NCBI RefSeq assembly: GCF_900142985.1
Contig: NZ_LT670849.1
Span: forward strand, 3,844,001 to 3,908,000
Length of the DNA: 64,000 bases
Direction of reading: 5' to 3'
Source of the DNA: Bradyrhizobium erythrophlei
GTDB taxonomy: Bacteria; Pseudomonadota; Alphaproteobacteria; Rhizobiales; Xanthobacteraceae
The position numbers and the translations under genes were made by a program. This document shows, piece after piece, positions 41,543-50,620 of the stretch. The notes beneath the pieces are model-generated. The model was not told the DNA's origin. It made no database searches and saw nothing but the letters and a program-made list of their open reading frames with translations. Position 1 is the first letter of the stretch. The number at the start of each line of letters is the position of its first letter.

Positions 41543-42808
41543 ATGAATCACTTCGATTATCGCAACGGCGTCCTTCACGCCGAGGCGGTTAGTCTGGTTG
41601 AACTCGCCGAAGCGGTGGGCACGCCGTTCTATTGCTACTCGACCGCGACACTGGAGCGTCACTATCGCGTGTTCAGCGAGGCCTTCGCCGGCGAGAAGGC
41701 GCTGATCTGTTACGCCATGAAGGCGAACTCCAACCAGTCGGTGCTGCGCACGCTGGCGAAGCTCGGCGCCGGCGCCGACGTGGTCTCCGGCGGCGAACTC
41801 AAGCGCGCGCTGGCCGCTTCGATTCCACCCGAACGGATCGTGTTTTCCGGCGTCGGCAAGACCGAGGCCGAGCTGCGCGCCGCGCTCGCCGCCGACATCC
41901 TCTGCATCAATGTCGAGTCCGAACCCGAGCTGGAATTGCTGTCGCGGCTGGCGAGCGAACAGGGCAAGACCGCGCGGATTTCGGTTCGCGTCAATCCGGA
42001 TGTCGATTCCGGCTCGCATGCGAAAATCTCGACCGGCAAGTCCGAGAACAAGTTCGGCATCCCGTTGACGCAGGCGCGCACGGTCTATGCGCGCGCGGCG
42101 AAGTTGCCCGGCATTCGCGTGACCGGCGTCGACATGCATATCGGCAGCCAGATCACCGATCTCGAACCGCTCGAGGCGGCCTTCCGCCTGCTCGCAGACT
42201 TCGTGCAGACGCTGCGCGCCGACGGTCACACGATCTCGCATGTCGATTTCGGCGGCGGCCTAGGCATTCCCTATCACATGGACCGCGCCGCGCCGCCGTT
42301 GCCGTCCGCCTATGCCGCCATGGTCAAGCGGGTGACGCACAATCTCGGCTGCACGCTGCTGTTCGAACCCGGCCGTATGATCGTCGGCAATGCGGGAATT
42401 CTGGTCGCGCGCGTGATCTATGTGAAGCAGGGCGAGGCCAAGAGATTCGTCATCATCGATGCGGCGATGAACGATCTGATCCGCCCGACCCTGTACGAGG
42501 CGCATCACGACATTCTGCCGGTGCGCGCGGCGTCTCAGGGCGCGCCTGACATCACCGTCGATGTGGTCGGGCCGGTCTGCGAAAGCGGCGACTATCTCGC
42601 GCTCGGCCGCAACATGCCCGAGGTGAAGGCGGGAGACCTCGTGGCCATCATGACCGCCGGCGCCTACGGTGCGGTGCAGTCCGGCACCTACAACACGCGC
42701 GCATTGGTGCCCGAAGTGCTGGTCAAGGACGATCAGTACGCGGTGGTGCGCCCGCGCGTCGATGTCGATGCGCTGATTGCGATGGATCGATCGGCGCCCT
42801 GGTTGTGA
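41543..42808 (+). CDS. lysA: Diaminopimelate decarboxylase
   Basis: A 421-residue fold-III PLP enzyme. The PLP Lys lies in CYAMKANSNQSV. VDMHIGSQITDLEPL and VDFGGGLGIPY bind substrate and phosphate, FEPGRMIVGNAG follows, and the CESGDYLALGR motif supplies the Cys from the second subunit. It decarboxylates meso-diaminopimelate to L-lysine. It begins 18 bases after lptM and is followed by a hairpin terminator. Confidence 0.96.
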   Translation: MNHFDYRNGVLHAEAVSLVELAEAVGTPFYCYSTATLERHYRVFSEAFAGEKALICYAMKANSNQSVLRTLAKLGAGADVVSGGELKRALAASIPPERIVFSGVGKTEAELRAALAADILCINVESEPELELLSRLASEQGKTARISVRVNPDVDSGSHAKISTGKSENKFGIPLTQARTVYARAAKLPGIRVTGVDMHIGSQITDLEPLEAAFRLLADFVQTLRADGHTISHVDFGGGLGIPYHMDRAAPPLPSAYAAMVKRVTHNLGCTLLFEPGRMIVGNAGILVARVIYVKQGEAKRFVIIDAAMNDLIRPTLYEAHHDILPVRAASQGAPDITVDVVGPVCESGDYLALGRNMPEVKAGDLVAIMTAGAYGAVQSGTYNTRALVPEVLVKDDQYAVVRPRVDVDALIAMDRSAPWL

Positions 42809-42824
42809 TGTCTCAACTTTAGCT

Positions 42825-42853
42825 GTCGTCCCCGCGCTCAAGGCCGGGACGAC
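42825..42853. terminator. Shared hairpin between convergent lysA and the dehydrogenase gene
   Basis: GTCGTCCC and GGGACGAC form an 8-bp perfect stem around a 13-base loop. The hairpin stands between two converging stop codons (42808 and 42862) and can serve both strands. A T-tract is lacking on both sides. Confidence 0.5.
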
Positions 42854-42861
42854 GATGCGGT

Positions 42862-43767
42862 TTACTTCCCGGCAATCCCGCTTTTGCGGCCGACCACCAC
42901 GCCGGCCTTCTTTTCGATCGGCTTGATCGCCTCGGTGAAGTCGGAGTCGCCGCCGTTTTCCCGGATCACCGTTTCCCACAGCCGCCCGACCGCTTCGGCG
43001 ACCTCCATCGACAGCCCGAGCGATTTCATTTCGTCCAGCGCGAGGCGGATGTCCTTGACCATCAATCCGGTGGCGAAACCGAAATCGAAACTGCGCGGCA
43101 GGATGGAACGCGGAAACTTGTCGCGGCTTGCGGTGTTCATGCCCGAGCCTGAATTGATCACGTCGATCATGATGGAAGGGTCGAGCCCGGCTTTCACCCC
43201 CATCACGACGGCTTCCGACGTCGCGACGATCGCGGTGCCCGACAGGAAATTGTTGGCGAGCTTCATGGTCTGCGCCGAACCCGGCTTCTCGCCGATGAAG
43301 AACACCTTGCCGATCACCTCCAGCGCCGGCTTGATCGCCTCGAAATCGGCGCGCGGGCCCGACACCATCACCGCCAGCGTTCCCTTCTCGGCGCCTCCAA
43401 CGCCGCCGGAGACCGGGCAATCGATCTGTACGAGATCGCGCTTGGCCAGAATGTCATGGATCCTCACGGCCATCTGCGAGCCCACGGTCGACAGATCGAC
43501 GAAGCGTTTCACACGCTTGCCTTCGATCACGCCGTCCTTGCCGGCCGCAACGTCAAGCGAGGCCTGAAGTGAGGGCAGGCTCGCCATCACGGTCTCGGCG
43601 CGGTCGGCGACGTCCCTAGGCGAGGACATCGCCTTCGCGCCAAGCGCCACCAGCCGGTCCATGACCTCCTTGCGGGAATCGAAAACGAAGAGCTGATGCT
43701 TGGCCTCAATCAAACGTCGCGCCATGGGAAAGCCCATGTTGCCCAGGCCAATGAATCCGATGTCCAT
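42862..43767 (-). CDS. 3-hydroxyisobutyrate dehydrogenase-type NAD(P)-dependent oxidoreductase
   Basis: A 301-residue beta-hydroxyacid dehydrogenase. It starts MDIGFIGLGNMGFPMARRL at 43767; the longer frame upstream lacks a ribosome site. It shows FVDLSTVGSQMA, DCPVSGGVGGAEKGTLAVM (substrate binding) and LANNFLSGTAIVATSEA, with the catalytic Lys in MKLANNF. The family covers 3-hydroxyisobutyrate, tartronate semialdehyde and related reductases. The C-terminus ends IAGK. The exact substrate is not determined by sequence. Confidence 0.9.
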   Translation of the reverse strand: MDIGFIGLGNMGFPMARRLIEAKHQLFVFDSRKEVMDRLVALGAKAMSSPRDVADRAETVMASLPSLQASLDVAAGKDGVIEGKRVKRFVDLSTVGSQMAVRIHDILAKRDLVQIDCPVSGGVGGAEKGTLAVMVSGPRADFEAIKPALEVIGKVFFIGEKPGSAQTMKLANNFLSGTAIVATSEAVVMGVKAGLDPSIMIDVINSGSGMNTASRDKFPRSILPRSFDFGFATGLMVKDIRLALDEMKSLGLSMEVAEAVGRLWETVIRENGGDSDFTEAIKPIEKKAGVVVGRKSGIAGK

Positions 43768-43979
43768 GCTGCTCACACCTTGTTCAGTGTTGTCTATTTT
43801 TCGGCGTTTCCCGACGGGGATTTGGGGTGTTCCGGGAAGAGGGACGTTAAGGGCTAGGAACGGCGCAGTCACGCCTTCGTGTTATGCGGAATCCCGGGTG
43901 TGGGATACCGGCCCGGCGTGGGTGCCTCACGGCCGCCGTTGTGCTAGTCTCTGCTTCGCCGGGCAACCTGGAGAGATGA

Positions 43980-46556
43980 TTGAGCGGACCCACCCCCGTT
44001 TCGCCTGAGCCGGAACGCAACGATGATGCGGTTTCGCGGCTAAAGCTCGCGCAGGCCTTGCGGCGCGCCGAATTTGCAATCGTCTGGGAACGAAGCTGGC
44101 CGCATCTGGCGCGGCTTCTCACCGTCGTCGGCCTGTTTCTGGTGTTCTCCTGGGCTGGACTGTGGCTGGTTCTGCCTTTTGTGGCGCGCGCCGTCGGACT
44201 TGGTCTTTTTGCGATCCTGGCGGTCGCGGCGCTATCTCCGCTGTTGCGTTTTCGCTGGCCAAGCCGCCAGGAGACGTTGACGCGGCTCGACCGCGGCACC
44301 GGCATTCGCCATCGCCCGGCGACGACCCTTACCGACACATTGACCACGCAGGATCCGGTCGCAGTCGCGCTGTGGCAGGCGCAGCGCGAGCGAACGCTGG
44401 CTTCGATCAAGCGCATCCGCGCCGGCCTGCCTTCGCCGCGGCTTGCGATCCACGATCCCTGGGCACTTCGTGCGCTGATCGTCGTGTTGATGGTAGCGAC
44501 CTATTTTGCGGCCGGTGACGAACGCAGGATTCGCCTCGCTGCCGCCTTCGACTGGAATGGCGTGTTTGCGGCCGACAATGTCAGGGTCGATGCCTGGGTG
44601 ACGCCGCCGGTTTATACCGGACGGCCGCCGGTCATCCTGTCGGCGGCCAACAGGGAGGCGGCGCTTCCGCCGTCGGGTCCGCTGACCGTGCCGGCTGGCA
44701 GCACGCTGATCGTGCGCTCGAGCGGCGGCTCCCTCGACGTGGTCGTCGGCGGTGGCATCACCGAGGTCGCACCGGCCGAGCAGGCGCCCAAGGGCACCAG
44801 CGAAAGGCATTTCACGATTTCCGGCGACGGCACCGCGCATGTGCGCGCGCCGTCGAGCCAGCCGCAATGGCGCTTCACCGCGCTGCCGGACCGTCCGCCG
44901 ACCATTGCGCTCGCCAAGGATCCGGAACGCCAGGCGCGCGGTTCGCTGCAACTGTCCTACAAAATCGAGGACGATTACGGCGTCACCGAAGCGCGCGCGC
45001 AATTTACCGGCCGCGCCAAGCCGACCGACGGGCCGGACGCGCGGCCGCTGTTCGATCCGCCGCAATTCTCGCTGGTGCTGCCGAACGTCCGCACCCGCAA
45101 CGGTGTCGGCCAGACCGTCAAGGACCTGAGCGAGGATCCCTACGCCGGCGCCGACGTCACGCTGACGCTGACGGCCAAGGACCAGGCCGGCAATGAGGGA
45201 CGCAGCGAGCCGTTCGACATGCGCCTGCCCGAGCGTCTCTTCACCAAGGCGTTGGCGCGCGCGCTGATCGAACAGCGCCGGACGCTCGCGCTCAACGCCG
45301 ATCAGCGATCGCAGGTGATCGACGCGCTCGAAGCGCTGATGATCGCGCCTGAAATATTCATGGCGGACCAGAAGGGTCACTATCTCGGCCTGCGCAGCGT
45401 CATGCGTGAACTCGATGCGGCGCACTCTGATGACGCCCTGCGCGGCGTCGTGGCCAGCCTGTGGGCGCTTGCGGTGACGATCGAGGACGGCGATATCACG
45501 GACGTCGACAAGGCGCTTCGCGCGGCGCAGGACGCGCTGAAGGAGGCGCTCGAACGCGGCGCCAGCGACGAGGAAATCAGAAAGCTCACCCAGGACTTGC
45601 GCGCGGCGCTCGACAACTTCCTGCGCCAGCTTGCGGAGCAGCTGCGCAACAATCCGCAAGCGCTCGCCCGGCCGCTCGATCCGAACTCGAAGGTCATGCG
45701 CCAGCAGGACCTCAACAACATGATCGATCGCCTGGAGCGGCTCTCGCGTTCCGGCGACAAGGCAGCCGCGCAGCAATTGCTCGACCAGTTGCAGCAGATG
45801 CTGGAGGGCCTCCAACTCGCTCAGCCCGGTCAGTCCGGCGACGACATGGAGCAGGCGCTGAACGAACTCGGCGACATGATCCGCAAGCAGCAGCAATTGC
45901 GCGACAAGACCTTCAAGCAGGGTCAGGATTCGCGGCGTGACCGCCAGCGCGGCAACAAGCAGCAGGGCGATCAGGCGATGGGCGACCTGCAGCAGGATCA
46001 GCAGGGCCTGCGCGACCGGCTCAAGAAATTGCAGGAAGAACTGGCCAAGCGCGGCATGGGACCGGGCCAGCGCGGCAAGCAGGGTCAGCAAGGCCAGCAG
46101 CAGGGCCAGCAAGGTCAGCAACCGGGACAGGACGGCGATGGTGACGGCGACGAGGATGGTCTCGGCACGGCCGATAATGCGATGGGCGATGCCGGTGGCA
46201 AGCTCGGCGAGGGTAATGCCGATGGCGCCGTCGATGCGCAAGGCAAGGCGCTGGATGCCCTGCGCAAGGGTGCGCAAAACCTCGCGCAGGCCATGCAGCA
46301 ACAGGACGGCGAGGGTCAGGGCAACGGCCCCGGCGCCCGCGCTGGCCGACAGCAAGGTGACGGCAGCCAGAGCGATCCCCTGGGAAGACCGTTGCACGGC
46401 AAGGATTTCGGCGACGATCTGACGGTGAAAATCCCCGGCGAGATCGATGTGCAGCGGGTGCGCCGGATTCTCGAAGAACTTCGCCGGCGTCTTGCCGACC
46501 CGCAACGTCCTCAGATCGAGCTCGATTACCTCGAGCGGCTGCTCAAGGACTATTGA
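43980..46556 (+). CDS. TIGR02302/DUF4175 family membrane protein
   Basis: An 858-residue protein from a TTG at 43980 (GGAGAG seven bases upstream). Two membrane helices lie within residues 40-85 and another near residues 160-175. The middle is a beta-rich periplasmic region, and the C-terminal 250 residues are Gln/Gly/Asp-rich and helical (QQGQQGQQPGQDGDGDGDED). It matches alphaproteobacterial TIGR02302, function unknown, often ending with LRRRLADPQRPQIELDYLER. A dispersed palindromic repeat follows the gene directly. Confidence 0.9.
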   Translation: MSGPTPVSPEPERNDDAVSRLKLAQALRRAEFAIVWERSWPHLARLLTVVGLFLVFSWAGLWLVLPFVARAVGLGLFAILAVAALSPLLRFRWPSRQETLTRLDRGTGIRHRPATTLTDTLTTQDPVAVALWQAQRERTLASIKRIRAGLPSPRLAIHDPWALRALIVVLMVATYFAAGDERRIRLAAAFDWNGVFAADNVRVDAWVTPPVYTGRPPVILSAANREAALPPSGPLTVPAGSTLIVRSSGGSLDVVVGGGITEVAPAEQAPKGTSERHFTISGDGTAHVRAPSSQPQWRFTALPDRPPTIALAKDPERQARGSLQLSYKIEDDYGVTEARAQFTGRAKPTDGPDARPLFDPPQFSLVLPNVRTRNGVGQTVKDLSEDPYAGADVTLTLTAKDQAGNEGRSEPFDMRLPERLFTKALARALIEQRRTLALNADQRSQVIDALEALMIAPEIFMADQKGHYLGLRSVMRELDAAHSDDALRGVVASLWALAVTIEDGDITDVDKALRAAQDALKEALERGASDEEIRKLTQDLRAALDNFLRQLAEQLRNNPQALARPLDPNSKVMRQQDLNNMIDRLERLSRSGDKAAAQQLLDQLQQMLEGLQLAQPGQSGDDMEQALNELGDMIRKQQQLRDKTFKQGQDSRRDRQRGNKQQGDQAMGDLQQDQQGLRDRLKKLQEELAKRGMGPGQRGKQGQQGQQQGQQGQQPGQDGDGDGDEDGLGTADNAMGDAGGKLGEGNADGAVDAQGKALDALRKGAQNLAQAMQQQDGEGQGNGPGARAGRQQGDGSQSDPLGRPLHGKDFGDDLTVKIPGEIDVQRVRRILEELRRRLADPQRPQIELDYLERLLKDY

Positions 46557-46565
46557 TCTCGCGAT

Positions 46566-46672
46566 CCTCATGGTGAGGAGGCGCGAAGGCGCCGTCTCGA
46601 ACCATAGAGGCCCCAGTATCGGCCTCATCCTTCGAGACGCCGCGTGCGCGGCTCCTCAGGATGAGGGGAGAG
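46566..46672. repeat. Dispersed palindromic repeat, copy 1
   Basis: CCTCATGGTGAGGAGGCGCG, then GAAGGCGCCGTCTCGAACCA, followed by TCCTTCGAGACGCCGCGTGC and GGCTCCTCAGGATGAGG. The two halves are inverted versions of one theme (CTCATxxTGAGGAGCGCG / CGCGTCTCGAACCATGAGG). The same theme recurs at 56203-56302 and 58699-58802. I recognise it as a very frequent intergenic palindrome of Bradyrhizobium and Rhodopseudomonas genomes. Confidence 0.85.
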
Positions 46673-46692
46673 CGATCTGTGATGCGGTAGGG

Positions 46693-47070
46693 CTAGTGCG
46701 TTTCGCGCGATGCCAGCGCGTCCGCGACCGCGGTTCGGATATCGGCCACCGAAAACGGCTTGCTGATCACGTCGTGCGCGATGGCGTTGAGGCCGGAGGC
46801 GCGCTCGCGCTGGTCGGCGAACCCGGTCATCAGCAAAATTGTCAGTTGCGGAAAATCGCGCGCGGCCGTCAGCGCCAGCGCGATCCCGTCCATGATCGGC
46901 ATCTGGATGTCGGTCAGCAGCAGATCGAACGATCCATTCGGGCCGCTCAGGATATCGAGCGCCTCGGCGCCGTCGGCGGCGGTTAAGATCTCGTGGCCGT
47001 CCATCGCGATGGCGCGCGCGACCAGAAGGCGCATCGCTTCTTCATCGTCGACGATCAGCACGCGTGACAT
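46693..47070 (-). CDS. Receiver-only response regulator, CpdR-like
   Basis: A 125-residue single-domain receiver. VLIVDDEEAMR, the phospho-acceptor Asp54 in LLLTDIQMPIMDG, and the Lys in VISKPFSVADI are present; LLMTGFAD follows. It lacks an output domain. Single receivers of this sequence type in Rhizobiales resemble CpdR, which directs ClpXP to its substrates and is phosphorylated through the CckA-ChpT relay. The MJ0042 protein and ftsEX lie upstream of it. CpdR identity is likely but not proven from the sequence. Confidence 0.72.
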   Translation of the reverse strand: MSRVLIVDDEEAMRLLVARAIAMDGHEILTAADGAEALDILSGPNGSFDLLLTDIQMPIMDGIALALTAARDFPQLTILLMTGFADQRERASGLNAIAHDVISKPFSVADIRTAVADALASRETH

Positions 47071-47110
47071 GGTTATTCCCTGAGCTTGCGAAAGCGATCA
47101 GGCGTGACCG

Positions 47111-47929
47111 CTAGCCGAGGTCCCGCTTGTTGAAGAAGCGCACGTCGATATTGCGGCCTTCCGGTGGCGGCGAGGCCAGGCGCGACTTGAACTGCGCCCG
47201 CTCGCCCGGCCTCAGGACGGACTGCTCGAGTACGGCGTTCCAGGCGTAGATTTCCGCGCCTTGCGCGTCGCGCACGCTGAAGCGCAGCCGCGGAATTTCA
47301 ACCGGCTTGCTGGACTCGCCCGTGATCGAGCCTTCGATCACGAGCACCGGCTTGCCCTCCACCGTCTCGGAGGACACCTTGACGTCCTTGAACTTGAGGC
47401 TGCGTAAATTGACGTCGAGGCCGACCAGTTTGTAGAAGCCTGCGGTCTGCGGCAGCAGCCGCACCAGTTCGGCGCGCCAGATCAGGGTCGCGAGCGCCAG
47501 TGCGCCCATCGCGGCGCAGGCGGTGGTGAGCCCGACCGGCGCCTTGGGCAGGCGGCCGATAGCCGCCGTCGGGACCAGCCTGCCAAGCCACGAAAAGCGC
47601 CCCGACCGTGTCTCGTCGAGATCATCATGGGCGTCGGCCGGCCAGCCGGCCAGGTCCTGATCCTCGGCCGAGCCTTGCCAGTCGCTGGAAATCGAGGGGC
47701 TGTCGACATGCGGAGTGTCGCCTTCCGCGTCGCCATAGTCGTTCGTATGACCCCATCCGGACGCTTCGTCGGTGGCACCGGCCTCTGCCGTCGCGAATTC
47801 GACCACATCTTCCGGCCGGGCCAGCCAGGTCTCCTTGCAACGGGAGCAGCGCACGGTGCGGCCGGCCTCGCCGAGCGCTGCCGGACTAATGCCGTAGGAG
47901 GTAGAACAATGAGGGCAAACGATCTGCAT
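47111..47929 (-). CDS. MJ0042-type zinc-ribbon membrane protein
   Basis: A 272-residue protein whose N-terminal MQIVCPHCSTSYGISPAALG, then EAGRTVRCSRCKETW is an MJ0042 zinc finger. A membrane helix (TTACAAMGALALATLIW) follows near residue 155 and a periplasmic Ig-like domain of about 100 residues ends it (VLVIEGSITGESSKPVEIPR). The start at 47929 is fixed by the zinc-finger motif. The gene diverges from ftsE across 252 bp, a neighbourhood seen in other Rhizobiales. Its function is unknown. Confidence 0.85.
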   Translation of the reverse strand: MQIVCPHCSTSYGISPAALGEAGRTVRCSRCKETWLARPEDVVEFATAEAGATDEASGWGHTNDYGDAEGDTPHVDSPSISSDWQGSAEDQDLAGWPADAHDDLDETRSGRFSWLGRLVPTAAIGRLPKAPVGLTTACAAMGALALATLIWRAELVRLLPQTAGFYKLVGLDVNLRSLKFKDVKVSSETVEGKPVLVIEGSITGESSKPVEIPRLRFSVRDAQGAEIYAWNAVLEQSVLRPGERAQFKSRLASPPPEGRNIDVRFFNKRDLG

Positions 47930-48181
47930 GGAGCCGTTCTCCGCGAAGGACGCTGGCCGGGGTCGCCGGTGCCCTCGTTTTCCAAGATTGATGCTGCAAA
48001 CCAGCGCCAATTGACTTCGGAAGCGGGGCACCGGAATGCTACAAGGCGAGCGTTAACGAATCGGAAACCATAAACGAAGCAAAACGCTTTCTGTGGTTCC
48101 CGGCGGCTGGCAAGGCCCCTGGGGCTGAGATCGCCGGTTTTAAAGGTTTCCGGTCGCGCCCTTCATCGAACGGAGCTCAAC

Positions 48182-48841
48182 TTGGTTCGGTTCGAAAATG
48201 TCGGATTGCGCTACGGGCTCGGCCCGGAGATTCTGCGCGACCTCAGTTTCCTGATTCCCGCCCATTCCTTCCAGTTCCTCACGGGCCCTTCCGGCGCCGG
48301 CAAGACCTCGCTCTTGAAGCTGTTGTTCCTGTCGCTGCGACCGACCCGCGGCCTGGTCAACCTGTTCGGCCACGATGTCTCGCTGCTCAACAAGGATCAG
48401 ATCGCCGACCTGCGCAAACGGATCGGGATTGTGTTGCAGGACTTCCGCCTGCTCGATCACATGACGACCTATGAAAACGTCGCTTTGCCGTTCCGTGTCA
48501 TCGGCCGCGACGAGTCGAGCTATCGCAAGGAAGTGATCGATCTCCTGAAATGGGTTGGTCTCGGCGAACGCATGGACGCACTGCCGCCGATCTTGTCAGG
48601 TGGTGAAAAGCAGCGGGCGGCGATTGCGCGTGCCGTCATCTCGCGGCCGCAATTGCTTTTGGCGGATGAACCGACCGGCAACGTCGACCCGACGCTTGGG
48701 CGGCGCTTGCTGCGGCTGTTCATCGAATTGAACAAGTCCGGAACCGCGGTGGTGATCGCAACCCATGATATGAACCTGATGGATCAGTACGAAGCCCGGC
48801 GGCTCGTACTGCATCAGGGACGGTTGCATATCTATGAGTAG
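48182..48841 (+). CDS. ftsE: Cell division ATP-binding protein FtsE
   Basis: A 219-residue ABC ATPase. Walker A is GPSGAGKTSLLKLL, the Q-loop reads IGIVLQDFRLLDH, the signature ILSGGEKQRAAIARAV, Walker B LLLADEPTGNVDP and the switch IATHDMNLM. FtsE with FtsX drives peptidoglycan hydrolase activation at the septum. The start is a TTG at 48182 with GGAG about eight bases before it. The end overlaps the ftsX start by eight bases. Confidence 0.95.
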   Translation: MVRFENVGLRYGLGPEILRDLSFLIPAHSFQFLTGPSGAGKTSLLKLLFLSLRPTRGLVNLFGHDVSLLNKDQIADLRKRIGIVLQDFRLLDHMTTYENVALPFRVIGRDESSYRKEVIDLLKWVGLGERMDALPPILSGGEKQRAAIARAVISRPQLLLADEPTGNVDPTLGRRLLRLFIELNKSGTAVVIATHDMNLMDQYEARRLVLHQGRLHIYE

Positions 48842-49802
48842 GGCGGATCAACACGGCCCGCTGGTCGACCTGGGGCGCGAGCGCCCGCAGGTGCCGGCGC
48901 GGGCGCGCAACATGTCGCCGATCGTGCCGCGGGGTTCGATCTCCGGCAGTGCGCTGGTGGCGGTCGTCGCCATCATGACCTTCCTGGCCTCCATCACGAC
49001 CGGCACGGTGTTGCTGGTCAGCGCGTCGGCGGCCGAATGGCAGTCGGAGGTTGCAAGCGAGATCACGATCCAGGTTCGCCCGGCCCCGGGGCGCGACCTC
49101 GATCGCGACGCCGCGGCCGTGGCGGACGCCGTGCGGGCGCAGTCGGGCATCGTCGACGTCAGGCCGTTCTCGCGCGAGGAGTCCGCCAAGCTGCTGGAGC
49201 CGTGGCTCGGCAGTGGTTTGTCGCTCGATGAACTTCCCGTGCCGCGCGTTCTCGTCGTGCGCGTCCAGCCGGGATCGGTAGTCGATCTCGATACGATGCG
49301 CCGACGCATGACGCAGGCAGCGCCGACCGCAAGCGTCGACGATCATCGCGCCTGGATCGAACGGATGCGCTCGATGACCGGCGCCACGGTGGTCGCTGGC
49401 ATCGGCATTCTGACGCTGGTGATCGTCGCCACCATCATCTCGGTTTCGTTTGCGACCCGCGGCGCAATGGCCGCGAACCGTCCCATCGTGGAAGTCCTGC
49501 ATTTTGTTGGCGCCGGCGACCGCTTCATTGCCAATCGCTTCCTGCGGCATTTCCTGCGGCTCGGCCTCGAGGGCGGCTTGATCGGCGGCGGCATCGCAAT
49601 GCTGGTCTTTGGTTTTTCGGAATCGATCGCAAACTGGTTTTCAGGCACTCCGGTCGGGGATCAGTTCGCCGCGCTTCTCGGAACGTTTTCGCTGCGCCCC
49701 TCGGGCTATCTGATCCTTGCGGTCCAGGCGGTGGTGATCGCCGCGATCACGGCCTGGGCCTCGCGCCGGACGTTGTTTGCAACCCTCAACGACATCGAAT
49801 GA
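48834..49802 (+). CDS. ftsX: Cell division protein FtsX
   Basis: A 322-residue ABC-transporter-like membrane protein with a cytoplasmic N-terminus, four membrane helices (around residues 45, 185, 235 and 285) and a large periplasmic loop after the first, containing VRPFSREESAKLLEPWL. The typical VVATIISVSFATRGAMAANRPIVEVLHFVGA segment is present. FtsX anchors FtsE and contacts periplasmic amidase activators. Its ATG overlaps the ftsE stop. Confidence 0.93.
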   Translation: MSRADQHGPLVDLGRERPQVPARARNMSPIVPRGSISGSALVAVVAIMTFLASITTGTVLLVSASAAEWQSEVASEITIQVRPAPGRDLDRDAAAVADAVRAQSGIVDVRPFSREESAKLLEPWLGSGLSLDELPVPRVLVVRVQPGSVVDLDTMRRRMTQAAPTASVDDHRAWIERMRSMTGATVVAGIGILTLVIVATIISVSFATRGAMAANRPIVEVLHFVGAGDRFIANRFLRHFLRLGLEGGLIGGGIAMLVFGFSESIANWFSGTPVGDQFAALLGTFSLRPSGYLILAVQAVVIAAITAWASRRTLFATLNDIE

Positions 49803-49894
49803 GGCTTTGGGCCTCAGTCCAGGCGCGAAAACCGGTTCGTGTTTCTGAGGTTCATGCCTTAGAATTGAGCTGAAGAGGGGATCGCCTGATTGCC

Positions 49895-50608
49895 ATGAGC
49901 CTTCCGTCCGCCGATCGACCGAGTGCTCTGGCTTCCGCTGCGCCGCGGAAGGGGTGGCGGGCTGTGATCGCAAGCCTGCTTGCCATCGCCGTTGTCGCGA
50001 CCGCCGCCGGCTTCGTCGGATTCCTTTCGCAATTGCGCGGTACCGAGGCCAGGCCGCCGCGCAACGCCGACGGCATCGTCGTGCTCACGGGCGGATCATC
50101 CCGTGTATCCGACGCGATGGAGTTATTGGCGGACGGTTATGGAAAGCGGCTGCTGATTTCCGGCGTGCACCCGGCGAGCGGCGCTAGCGACATCTCGCGC
50201 TCGCTGTCCGACAATCAATCGCTCTTGAGCTGCTGCGTCGATCTCGATCGGTCGGCGGTCAACACCCGTAGCAACGCCGCCGAAACGCGGCGCTGGGTGC
50301 GTGAACGGGGCTTCAAGTCCCTGATCGTGGTCACGTCGAACTATCACATGCCGCGTGCGATCGTGGAATTGTCGCACGCAATGCCGGGCATCACCCTGAT
50401 CCCCTACGCAGTGGTCGGCGACAAATGGCGTGAGGAACCCTGGTGGAGCAATGGCGGAACGTTGCGCCTGGTGCTATCGGAGTACGTCAAATACGTTGCC
50501 GCCGAGTTGCGGGTGCGCCTGGCGGATGCAGGCTTCGACGTGACGCGCGAAGCAGGCGACGCTCCGCCCGCCACGCCGCGCCAGCCGGCGACCGCGCTAG
50601 CGAACTAG
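49895..50608 (+). CDS. YdcF/ElyC-family (DUF218) protein
   Basis: A 237-residue protein with one N-terminal membrane helix (VIASLLAIAVVATAAGFVGF) and a DUF218 domain from about residue 55: ADGIVVLTGGSSRVSDAMEL, SNAAETRRWVRERGFKSLIV and VTSNYHMPRAIVELSH. YdcF/SanA/ElyC proteins are tied to envelope maintenance and peptidoglycan precursor handling. It lies 92 bp after ftsX and 12 bp before the acyltransferase gene, suggesting one envelope-related transcript. Confidence 0.88.
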   Translation: MSLPSADRPSALASAAPRKGWRAVIASLLAIAVVATAAGFVGFLSQLRGTEARPPRNADGIVVLTGGSSRVSDAMELLADGYGKRLLISGVHPASGASDISRSLSDNQSLLSCCVDLDRSAVNTRSNAAETRRWVRERGFKSLIVVTSNYHMPRAIVELSHAMPGITLIPYAVVGDKWREEPWWSNGGTLRLVLSEYVKYVAAELRVRLADAGFDVTREAGDAPPATPRQPATALAN

Positions 50609-50620
50609 TCGAGATCATCG

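Noticed and set aside
44232..46628. 798-residue minus-strand ORF antisense to the TIGR02302 gene
   Set aside because: Composition is that of a shadow frame (Leu/Ala/Arg-rich, no motif); the plus strand encodes a recognised family.
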